From: Marivita sp051251565
GTDB taxonomy: Bacteria > Pseudomonadota > Alphaproteobacteria > Rhodobacterales > Rhodobacteraceae
Assembly: GCF_051251565.1 (NCBI RefSeq)
Contig: NZ_JBPOFB010000001.1
Location: 248,001-312,000 of the forward strand
Length of the DNA stretch: 64,000 nucleotides
Direction: 5' to 3'
Positions within the stretch are counted from its first letter, which is position 1. Every line of letters starts with the position of its first letter. Positions 17,246 through 24,134 of this stretch are shown here, in pieces. The notes under the pieces are model-generated. The model was given only the letters and a program-made list of their open reading frames with translations, did not search any database and was not told the DNA's origin. The translations under genes were made by a program, and so were the position numbers.

Positions 17246-19693
17246 ATGATCCCTTTGCCACCTTCGCTTCAATCCTGGTTCGACACCCGCGGCTGGACCA
17301 TCCATCCGCATCAGCGCGATATGCTGGCGCGCAAGGATGATCCGTGCCTGCTGCTCATCGCGCCCACCGGTGGCGGCAAGACGCTTGCCGGGTTTCTGCC
17401 GACACTGGTGGAACTGGCTGACACCCCCGGCGACGGGCTGCATACGCTCTATGTCAGCCCGCTCAAGGCGCTGGCCGCGGATATCAAGCGCAACCTGCGC
17501 ACTCCGATTGACGAGGCGGGCCTGCCGATCCGGGTCGAGGACCGCACCGGCGACACGTCGCAACATGTCAAGAAACGCCAACGTGCCGATCCGCCGCATA
17601 TCCTGCTGACCACACCGGAATCACTAGCCCTTCTGACAAGTTACGAAGACGCGCCGCGCATCTTCAAAGGCGTGCAGCGCGTGGTGATCGATGAAATCCA
17701 CGCGCTGGCCGAATCCAAACGCGGCGATCAGCTCATGCTGGCGCTCGCCCGCTTGCAAGCGATGTGCCCCGATCTGCGCCGCGTCGGACTGTCGGCCACT
17801 GTCGAAGATCCCGCCGCAATCGCCCGTCTACTTGCCCGCCAGCCAGACCGGTGCGAGGTGCTGGTGGCCGATCCGGGGCCAGAGCCCGACATCTCCATGC
17901 TGGTCACAGACGAGGCCCCGCCATGGTCCGGCGGCGGCGCGAAATACAGCATTCCGGCGGTGCTGGAACAGGTCAAAGCACACAACACGACGCTGATCTT
18001 TCACAACACCCGCGCGCAGGCCGAGATCTTCTTTCACAATCTCTGGCTTGCCAATGAAGACGCGCTGCCCATCGGCATCCACCACGGGTCGCTTGACAGG
18101 GGGCAGCGCGAAAAAGTTGAAGCGGCGATGGTGCGCGGCGATCTGCGCGCAATCGTTTGTACGGGCAGCCTGGATCTGGGGATCGACTGGGGGGATGTGG
18201 ATCTGGTGATCCAGATCGGCGCGCCGAAGAACGTCAAACGTCTGGTCCAGCGGATTGGCCGTGCCAACCACCGCTACAACGCGCCGTCCAAGGCGCTGCT
18301 GGTGCCTGCCAACCGGTTCGAAGTGGTCGAGTGCATCGCCGCGTTGGAGGCGGTCAAGGCGCATGATCTGGACGGCGAATGGCGAGGCCGTGGCCCGCGC
18401 GATGTGCTATGCCAGCACGTCCTGATTGCCGCCTGTTCCGGGCCGTTCGACGCCGACGCGCTTTATGTCGAGATGACCAGCGCCGGGGCCTATGCCGACC
18501 TGACCCGTGCCGAATTTGACGCTTGCCTGAACTTCTGTGCCACCGGCGGCTATGCCCTGCGCGCCTATGATCAGTGGCAGCGGCTCAGGCAATTGCCGGA
18601 TGGCTGCTGGCATCTGCGCGACCCACGCTCGGCTGCGCGTATCCGGCAGAACATCGGCACCATTCAGGACACCGACACGCTCAAGGTCAAATGGCGCGGG
18701 CGCGGTGGTGCACCCTTGGGCGAGATCGAAGAAGGCTTTGCCGCCACCCTGACCAAAGGCGACACGTTCCTCATCGGGGGCCAGATCGTGCGCTACGAAG
18801 GGCTGCGCGAATTGACCGTCGAGGTGACGCGCGATCCGGGGCGCAAGCCGAAGATCGCCACATTCATGGGCACCAAATTCGCCACCTCTACCCAGTTGTC
18901 GAACCGCATCATCGCTATGTTTCAACAGGATGATTGGCCAGACCTGCCGCGCCACACCCGCGACTGGCTGCACATGCAGCGCCGGGTCAGCCGCCTGCCC
19001 GAACCGGGGCGGCTTTTGATCGAAAGTTTCCCGCATGACGGGCGCGAACAACTGGTGGCCTACGGCTTTGCCGGGCGCAACGCGATGCAGACGCTTGGGC
19101 TGCTATTGACCAAGCGGATGGAGGAGGAGGGGCTTGCCCCGATGGGGTTCGTCGCCACAGACTACGCCGTTCTGATCTGGGGGCTGGACGCGGTGATCGA
19201 CCCCGCACCGCTGTTTGATCTGGCGGCTTTGGAGGCGGGGCTTGAAGGCTGGCTTGCCGGCAACGCGGTGATGAAACGCACCTTCCGGGCATCCGCCACC
19301 ATCGCAGGGTTGATCGAGCGCAATCTGGGTGGTCAGCGCAAGACCGGGCGGCAGGCAACGATGTCGTCGGATATCCTCTATGATACGCTATTGAAATACG
19401 ACCCCGACCACCTTCTGATGAAGATCACCCGCGAAGAAGCGATGCGCGGCCTGGTTGATTTCAGCCGTATCCGCGAGATGACCGAACGGGTTGGCGATCG
19501 GATTGATCTGTTACGGTTGGACCGGGTGACACCTTTGGCCGCGCCTTTGTTTCTTGAACCCGGACGCGTCCCAGTGCGTGGCATGGCCGATGAACGGTTG
19601 CTTGAGGAGGAGGTCACGCGCCTGATGGAAATTAGCGGTTTGGCGCAGGTTGAGACAAAGCCCTCCAAGCCGATGTGGCGGGTGCCGTATTGA
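17246..19693 (+). CDS. Ligase-associated DEXH-box helicase, Lhr family
   Basis: An 815-residue superfamily 2 helicase. Motif I is Ala-Pro-Thr-Gly-Gly-Gly-Lys-Thr (about 39-46), motif II is the Asp-Glu-Ile-His box (about 149-152) and motif VI is Gln-Arg-Ile-Gly-Arg-Ala (about 336-341). The winged-helix and Lhr C-terminal domains follow. In many bacteria this subtype travels with an ATP-dependent DNA ligase, an MBL-fold exonuclease and the phosphoesterase PdeM as a DNA-damage response set. Here none of the three is next to it. Instead a low-G+C secretion-toxin module follows 107 bases downstream. Confidence 0.93.
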   Translation: MIPLPPSLQSWFDTRGWTIHPHQRDMLARKDDPCLLLIAPTGGGKTLAGFLPTLVELADTPGDGLHTLYVSPLKALAADIKRNLRTPIDEAGLPIRVEDRTGDTSQHVKKRQRADPPHILLTTPESLALLTSYEDAPRIFKGVQRVVIDEIHALAESKRGDQLMLALARLQAMCPDLRRVGLSATVEDPAAIARLLARQPDRCEVLVADPGPEPDISMLVTDEAPPWSGGGAKYSIPAVLEQVKAHNTTLIFHNTRAQAEIFFHNLWLANEDALPIGIHHGSLDRGQREKVEAAMVRGDLRAIVCTGSLDLGIDWGDVDLVIQIGAPKNVKRLVQRIGRANHRYNAPSKALLVPANRFEVVECIAALEAVKAHDLDGEWRGRGPRDVLCQHVLIAACSGPFDADALYVEMTSAGAYADLTRAEFDACLNFCATGGYALRAYDQWQRLRQLPDGCWHLRDPRSAARIRQNIGTIQDTDTLKVKWRGRGGAPLGEIEEGFAATLTKGDTFLIGGQIVRYEGLRELTVEVTRDPGRKPKIATFMGTKFATSTQLSNRIIAMFQQDDWPDLPRHTRDWLHMQRRVSRLPEPGRLLIESFPHDGREQLVAYGFAGRNAMQTLGLLLTKRMEEEGLAPMGFVATDYAVLIWGLDAVIDPAPLFDLAALEAGLEGWLAGNAVMKRTFRASATIAGLIERNLGGQRKTGRQATMSSDILYDTLLKYDPDHLLMKITREEAMRGLVDFSRIREMTERVGDRIDLLRLDRVTPLAAPLFLEPGRVPVRGMADERLLEEEVTRLMEISGLAQVETKPSKPMWRVPY

Positions 19694-19800
19694 CGGCGTA
19701 TCTCCGCTCGCGAAACCACAGTTATGCGTTGAACGGCATTTCCTTTTTGTGCAACCAACGCCTATGTTATAAAGTGCTTCGCGCAGTCTCATTGGTTTGT
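19694..19800 (+). promoter_or_regulatory. Probable promoter region of the DUF4123-toxin module
   Basis: 107 bases between lhr and the adaptor gene, A+T richer than lhr. A TTGTGC-like -35 near 19747 and TATAAA near 19768 lie about 15 bases apart, a weak fit to a sigma-70 promoter. No inverted repeat stands out. Confidence 0.3.
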
Positions 19801-20895
19801 ATGTCATTAAAGAAAGCTTCATTCGCTGAATATCTCCTGTCACACGAGGCCGACTCTGTGCAGATGTTCGCCGTCTTGGATGGCGCGCAATTCGATAACT
19901 TGCCCGCTGATTTAAGAGATGGGAATTTTGTTCGCCGTGCCTTGTATCTTGACCGTGGGAATAACGATCCGGATCAGGTGATTACAGCTCCCTACCTTAT
20001 CACTTTGGATGAAACCGCAACTGAAAAGAAAGGCCCGCGGCGCTATCACGAGACGGTGGCAGATCTTCTGACTTTGCTCAGTGGTCGACCTGCAGCCGTT
20101 TTCTGGAAATGCCCAGATGGTGAAGAGACGTTATTCAAGCACCTGCGAGGCTTGAACATGGTCGAATACCCAAAACAAGCTCTTGAAGCCTCCGATGTTG
20201 ATGACGCCGAGAAGATTGAAGACGACGATCCGGATTTAGTCTATTCTGAAGAAGGGTTGGAAAACCTGCGCAGGGCACAACTGGAAGATATGTCCGATGA
20301 AGCAACGGACGAGGCTGCGCAAGAGGACGGATCTTCTGACGCAGTGGCACAGTCTGCCACGGTCGATGTTGTAACCTTCCGGCATTCCGACGCCAATGTG
20401 ATGGCGCAAATGCTCATGTGTATGTCTGAGGCTGAATTGGCGCGATTGTACGGACCGGCCTCTCTGATCGCGTTTCAAGCTGAGCCTGAATGGACAGGTG
20501 GTGGGCTTTTCACAGCCTCCGGCCGACCCGAGGTGTCCGGGAGCGTTCCGCGTGGAATGCTTGCGATATCAGTGCCAACAATCGAACGCCTCGATATGAT
20601 TGGCGACGCGGCAGGTAAACAATCGGTGCTTGATTACCTGCACGAAGTCTCACCGGAATATTGCGAGGAAATGACGGAACAGCAGCTGATCGCGCTTGTT
20701 GAAACCTCGCGCGTAACCGGTGCCCAGATCGGATTTCGAACGCAATATGGGCTGGCGCTCTGGGCGTTCACTCTTTTGATCTCGGACATGGAGGCGCTCC
20801 GCGATGAAGACATTCAATCCGCCCTATCATCGCCTGAACACACACCAGATCGCAGTTTGGAAATGATGCTCGATCAAATGAAACTGTCTTTGTGA
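19801..20895 (+). CDS. DUF4123 type VI secretion adaptor-like protein
   Basis: A 364-residue protein with hallmarks of DUF4123, the family of type VI secretion adaptors/chaperones (Tap/TEC) that load cargo effectors onto VgrG. Visible are Phe-Ala-Val-Leu-Asp-Gly-Ala (22-28), Thr-Ala-Pro-Tyr-Leu-Ile (61-66), His-Leu-Arg-Gly-Leu (113-117) and Thr-Phe-Arg-His-Ser-Asp-Ala-Asn-Val (191-199). Between the last two lies a strongly acidic insertion (about 125-188) not expected in the domain. About 140 C-terminal residues follow with no domain I recognise. The ATG at 19801 is chosen because earlier residues of the open frame are unlike the family. The toxin gene follows after 8 bases. No VgrG, Hcp or PAAR gene is in the window. 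Confidence 0.75.
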   Translation: MSLKKASFAEYLLSHEADSVQMFAVLDGAQFDNLPADLRDGNFVRRALYLDRGNNDPDQVITAPYLITLDETATEKKGPRRYHETVADLLTLLSGRPAAVFWKCPDGEETLFKHLRGLNMVEYPKQALEASDVDDAEKIEDDDPDLVYSEEGLENLRRAQLEDMSDEATDEAAQEDGSSDAVAQSATVDVVTFRHSDANVMAQMLMCMSEAELARLYGPASLIAFQAEPEWTGGGLFTASGRPEVSGSVPRGMLAISVPTIERLDMIGDAAGKQSVLDYLHEVSPEYCEEMTEQQLIALVETSRVTGAQIGFRTQYGLALWAFTLLISDMEALRDEDIQSALSSPEHTPDRSLEMMLDQMKLSL

Positions 20896-20903
20896 GGTAG
20901 TGC

Positions 20904-21557
20904 ATGCCCGCACCTATCGCCATCGCAGCAGGCGCGCTTGCCAAGTGGGCGGCCAAGAAAGCCGCTGGATACGTCGCCAAAAAAGCAGCGAAGTACGCGG
21001 CGAAAAAGTCGGCACAACGTCTTGTGAAAAAGATGATTGATCAGGCAACCAAGAAGGGCAAAAAGAAGTTCGCGGATGCACTGGCCAAAAAGCGAAAAAC
21101 ATGTCCCAAATGCAAGCCGACGGATAAGCTTTGCAAAGAAGCTTTTGGAGGTCAGAAGTCCGTCACGCCGGGTCGATATCGCGGCGGTGCGCACGGAAGT
21201 CTGGGCGCGACAAGCGGCAAAGGCCCTCCGCCTCCGGGGTTCAAAGACCATATTGAACGCCACCATATGCCTGCGAATTCAGTCACAAGCAATTCGACGG
21301 GGCGCGGTCCTGCAATTCAAATGGACGCTAAAGATCATGCTTTAACTGGCAGCTATAAAAGTTCAACTTCGGCCAAGAACTATCGAAAAGAGCAAGGTCT
21401 ACTCTTAGCTAACAAGCAGTTCGTGGCGGCTATGGCTATGGACATTTTTCAGATAAAAGCGATGTTCGGATCAAAGTACGACCAAGCCATCAAGGAAGCA
21501 ATTGCTTATACAGCGTGCTTGGACGCAGTAAAGCTGGCAAGACGGAAAAAGAAGTGA
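20904..21557 (+). CDS. Putative secreted toxin (predicted metal-dependent nuclease-like)
   Basis: A 217-residue protein in the cargo position behind a DUF4123 adaptor. The first 65 residues are almost all Ala, Lys and small hydrophobics, predicting a basic amphipathic helix. Then come a Cys-x-x-Cys (67-70) plus Cys77, a Gly/Pro-rich linker (about 83-112) and a compact domain with Glu118-Arg-His120-His121-Met-Pro and Asp144-His145. The His-rich pattern recalls HNH/endonuclease VII-fold toxins, but I cannot assign a named family. The tail is basic (Arg-Arg-Lys-Lys-Lys). GAGG precedes the start. Sampled G+C is about 43% at 21361-21420, far below neighbours, suggesting horizontal transfer. Confidence 0.65.
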   Translation: MPAPIAIAAGALAKWAAKKAAGYVAKKAAKYAAKKSAQRLVKKMIDQATKKGKKKFADALAKKRKTCPKCKPTDKLCKEAFGGQKSVTPGRYRGGAHGSLGATSGKGPPPPGFKDHIERHHMPANSVTSNSTGRGPAIQMDAKDHALTGSYKSSTSAKNYRKEQGLLLANKQFVAAMAMDIFQIKAMFGSKYDQAIKEAIAYTACLDAVKLARRKKK

Positions 21558-21567
21558 GTACGTAAAT

Positions 21568-22068
21568 ATGCTGACATGGGATATCCGGCCAGGAGGTGGC
21601 GTAGGTCCAATAGAGTTCGGAATGACATCTTCGGATGTGCAACGAATTCTTGGCAAGCCCGAATTCTGCGACAACCCAGAGGTCCCTTTGGGAGGGCCCT
21701 ATCCGGCGGATGAAAGGGTGACCGAATTTCGTATGTTCGACTACTCGAACGAAAGGTATCAGCCTGATGTCAGCTATTTCTCAAATGGGGTTGTATCACT
21801 CGACGTGTACACCCTGCATGAGACACTAACGCTACAGAATGTTGCGTTGTTTAAGAACACGCCGACTGTTTTGGCGGACATTCTCAAAGGCATGAGCAAG
21901 TCGTATGCGTTTGACGATAACTCTTACATTTTCCTCGACCTGAGTATTTCGATGAGCCTCGAGGATTGGGAGATTTCGAAATCGGTCAACATATTTGCTT
22001 CAGGAGAATTCGATGAATTCGTCGAAGAGGGCGTGGAAGATGGAACTCTGAATTGGGTCCGATACTGA
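21568..22068 (+). CDS. Putative immunity protein
   Basis: A 166-residue acidic, apparently cytoplasmic protein without signal peptide or membrane segment. It starts 10 bases after the basic toxin gene. The N-terminus (Gly-Val-Gly-Pro-Ile-Glu-Phe-Gly-Met-Thr then Val-x-x-Ile-Leu-Gly-Lys-Pro) has the pattern of several small immunity-like proteins of polymorphic toxin loci. Its acidity fits binding of a basic toxin. Function is inferred from position and charge; no catalytic motif is visible. Codon use and base composition match the two genes before it. Confidence 0.55.
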   Translation: MLTWDIRPGGGVGPIEFGMTSSDVQRILGKPEFCDNPEVPLGGPYPADERVTEFRMFDYSNERYQPDVSYFSNGVVSLDVYTLHETLTLQNVALFKNTPTVLADILKGMSKSYAFDDNSYIFLDLSISMSLEDWEISKSVNIFASGEFDEFVEEGVEDGTLNWVRY

Positions 22069-22212
22069 AAGCTCGCACCCGCTCTGGCGGATGCCGCTCA
22101 GCAGGCCTTGGCCGCGACCCGATCAACGCGAAGAAACAGGAACCGAGTCTACACCTGAATGGCCCAGATCAGGGGGGGGCAAAATGAGTGTCGAAGTGCG
22201 CAGAAAAGCCAT
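22069..22212. other. Non-coding island-leuA junction
   Basis: About 145 bases between the immunity gene and the leuA terminator with no credible reading frame. A patch near 22176-22200 (a G-run followed by GGCAAAATGAGTGTCG) resembles end regions I associate with IS21-family elements, but no transposase or paired repeat is present. Confidence 0.25.
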
Positions 22213-22245
22213 CCAAAAAAACGTGCCCCCGCAGGGACACGTTTG
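22213..22245 (-). terminator. Rho-independent terminator of leuA
   Basis: The seven-base arms at 22219-22225 and 22238-22244 (AAACGTG/CACGTTT) enclose a further C/G-paired core. Read on the minus strand, the hairpin is followed directly by seven T. It sits 12 bases after the leuA stop. Confidence 0.85.
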
Positions 22246-22256
22246 GTTTCAAGGGG

Positions 22257-23816
22257 TTACGTCACATCTCGATACGAGATTTCTTTGACGTCTTTACCCG
22301 TTTTCCCGCGCCGCACGATCAGCCGGTTCAGCGCGTGGATGTACGCTTTGGCGGATGCGACCACGGTGTCCGTATCTGCGGATTGACCTGTGGCAATCAT
22401 CCCGTCTTCCTCAAGCCGGACGGAAACAGTGGCTTGCGCGTCGGTGCCTTCGGTAACCGCATGGACCTGATACAATTGCAGCCGCGCCTTGTTGGGATGC
22501 AGCAGGCGCACGGCTTTGAACGTTGCATCCACGGGACCGTCGCCATCGCAGGTGGCGCTGTGTTCCTTGCCGTCAATCTCCATCTCAAGCGTGGCTTCGG
22601 CCGGACCCGTGCCACAGGTGACATGCAGGTTCACAAGCTGCAACGCATCCGAGCCTTCGCTGGAGGCGCTGACCAGAGCAAGGATGTCGTCGTCGAACAC
22701 TTCTTTCTTTCGGTCGGCCAGATCCTTGAACCGGACAAAAATATCCTTGAGCTGGTTGTCACCCACATCGACGCCCATGTCCTTGAGCTTGGCCCGCAAG
22801 GCGGCACGACCCGAATGTTTGCCAAGCGGCAAAGACGTACCGGACAGGCCCACATCTTCGGGGCGCATGATCTCGAATGTCTCGGCGTTCTTGAGCATCC
22901 CGTCCTGGTGGATGCCGCTTTCATGCGCAAAGGCGTTTTTGCCAACGATGGCCTTGTTGAACTGCACCGGAAAACCCGACACCGTCGCCACGCGGCGCGA
23001 GATGTGCATGATCTTCTTGGTATCCACGCCGGTGTGGAATGGCATGATGTCATTGCGCACCTTGAGAGCCATCACCACCTCTTCCAACGCGGTGTTGCCG
23101 GCGCGTTCACCAAGCCCGTTGATCGTACATTCGATCTGCCGCGCGCCCCCTTCGACAGCGGCCAGTGCGTTGGCCGTCGCCATGCCAAGGTCGTTGTGGC
23201 AATGGGTGGCAAAAATCACGTCTGCCGCACCGGGGACAGTTGCGATGAGGCGGCGGATCAGGTCAGCGCTTTCCACAGGCGCGGTATAGCCGACGGTATC
23301 GGGGATGTTGATGGTCGTGGCCCCTGCCTTGATCGCGATCTCGACCACACGGCACAGGTAGTCCCATTCGGTGCGGGTGGCATCCATCGGCGACCATTGC
23401 ACGTTGTCGCACAGGTTGCGCGCGTGGCTGACCGTCTGTTCAATCCGTTCCGCCATTTCATCCATGGTGAGGTTCGGAATGGCACGGTGCAGCGGCGAGG
23501 TGCCGATGAACGTGTGGATGCGCGGTTGCCTGGCCTGTTTCACCGCGTCCCAGCAGCGGTCGATATCGGGCAGCTGCGCACGCGCCAGCCCGCAGATCAC
23601 AGCGTCCTTGGAGCGCTGCGCGATCTCGCTCACAGCGCGGAAATCGCCTTCGGAGGCGATGGGAAATCCGGCTTCGATGATATCGACACCCATATCATCC
23701 AGAAGCTCTGCAATTTCGAGCTTTTCGTCATGGGTCATGGTCGCGCCGGGGGATTGTTCGCCGTCACGCAGGGTGGTGTCGAAAATCACCACGCGGTTGT
23801 TGTCTGTGTTGGTCAT
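22257..23816 (-). CDS. leuA: 2-isopropylmalate synthase
   Basis: A 519-residue enzyme for the first committed step of leucine synthesis, condensing acetyl-CoA with 2-oxoisovalerate. The N-terminal TIM barrel has Thr-Thr-Leu-Arg-Asp-Gly-Glu-Gln-Ser-Pro-Gly (about 14-24) with the metal-binding Asp, and His-Cys-His-Asn-Asp (about 203-207) for the other metal ligands. The C-terminal domain (about 390-510) is the leucine-feedback allosteric domain. Length is normal. A Leu-rich leader peptide and alternative hairpins lie upstream (23845-23983), suggesting attenuation. A strong terminator follows. Confidence 0.96.
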   Translation of the reverse strand: MTNTDNNRVVIFDTTLRDGEQSPGATMTHDEKLEIAELLDDMGVDIIEAGFPIASEGDFRAVSEIAQRSKDAVICGLARAQLPDIDRCWDAVKQARQPRIHTFIGTSPLHRAIPNLTMDEMAERIEQTVSHARNLCDNVQWSPMDATRTEWDYLCRVVEIAIKAGATTINIPDTVGYTAPVESADLIRRLIATVPGAADVIFATHCHNDLGMATANALAAVEGGARQIECTINGLGERAGNTALEEVVMALKVRNDIMPFHTGVDTKKIMHISRRVATVSGFPVQFNKAIVGKNAFAHESGIHQDGMLKNAETFEIMRPEDVGLSGTSLPLGKHSGRAALRAKLKDMGVDVGDNQLKDIFVRFKDLADRKKEVFDDDILALVSASSEGSDALQLVNLHVTCGTGPAEATLEMEIDGKEHSATCDGDGPVDATFKAVRLLHPNKARLQLYQVHAVTEGTDAQATVSVRLEEDGMIATGQSADTDTVVASAKAYIHALNRLIVRRGKTGKDVKEISYRDVT

Positions 23817-23844
23817 GTCCTGATCTTTCTTGTCTTGTCCAAAT

Positions 23845-23902
23845 CCGTCGGCGCGGTGCTGCTATCCTCTGAGCGGTCGCGCCGGGACGGCCGCGCTCAG
23901 AG
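23845..23902 (-). promoter_or_regulatory. Putative leuA attenuator with two exclusive hairpins
   Basis: On the minus strand, hairpin A pairs CTCTGAGCG (23894-23902, overlapping the leader stop codon) with CGCTCAGAG (23867-23875). Hairpin B pairs 23878-23890 (CCGTC, bulged CC, GGCGCG) with 23845-23855 (CGCGCCGACGG). The left arm of B lies in the loop of A and the right arm of A lies in the loop of B, so both cannot form. B is followed only by ATTTGG, a weak U-tract. A ribosome at the leader stop would block A and favour B; stalling on the Leu codons would favour A. Termination itself is inferred. Confidence 0.6.
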
Positions 23903-23983
23903 GCGGATTAGGAGAAGACGGGTGGCCAGCGCAAGAGGCGCGCAGGTGCGCGTCTGGATTGCGATATGGGCCAAGCGTGTCAT
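23897..23983 (-). CDS. leuL: leuA leader peptide
   Basis: A 28-codon frame upstream of leuA with seven Leu codons. It ends Arg-Leu-Leu-Leu-Ile-Arg-Leu-stop, using CTT, CTC and CTA (CTA is normally rare in such G+C-rich genomes). Its stop codon lies inside hairpin A. This is the standard layout of an amino-acid attenuation leader (established mechanism in proteobacterial leu, ilv and trp operons). No ribosome site precedes it. A TATAGT -10 hexamer ends seven bases before the ATG, so the mRNA probably begins at the A of the start codon. Confidence 0.7.
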   Translation of the reverse strand: MTRLAHIAIQTRTCAPLALATRLLLIRL

Positions 23984-23990
23984 GCAGAGA

Positions 23991-23996
23991 ACTATA
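23991..23996 (-). promoter_or_regulatory. Putative -10 element of leuA leader
   Basis: TATAGT on the minus strand, five of six matches to TATAAT, seven bases from the leader ATG. A poor -35 candidate, TTTTCT, lies 16 bases upstream (24013-24018). Confidence 0.45.
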
Positions 23997-24030
23997 CGCA
24001 GCAAAATCCGAAAGAAAACCCGTAGGATAA

Positions 24031-24065
24031 AAAAATGCGCGCCCTGTGTTTGGACGCGCATTTTT
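24031..24065 (-). terminator. Terminator downstream of glyA (bidirectional shape)
   Basis: TGCGCG (24036-24041) pairs with CGCGCA (24055-24060), flanked by five A on one side and five T on the other, so a U-tract follows in either direction. Being 70 bases after the glyA stop, it most likely ends the glyA transcript and insulates the leuA leader promoter. Confidence 0.8.
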
Positions 24066-24134
24066 GTTGTTTGAATCTTTACCGGCGGGTCCGAGATTCT
24101 TCGTACGAAGAATCTTGGCCTGCTCCATAATATT

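Noticed and set aside
22188..24074. 628-codon plus-strand frame opposite leuA
   Set aside because: It is antisense to a full-length leuA and its composition is that of a mirror frame; it also runs through the leuA terminator and leader.
23862..24128. 88-codon minus-strand frame upstream of leuA
   Set aside because: It crosses the glyA terminator in a different frame from the Leu-rich leader and shows no conserved features.
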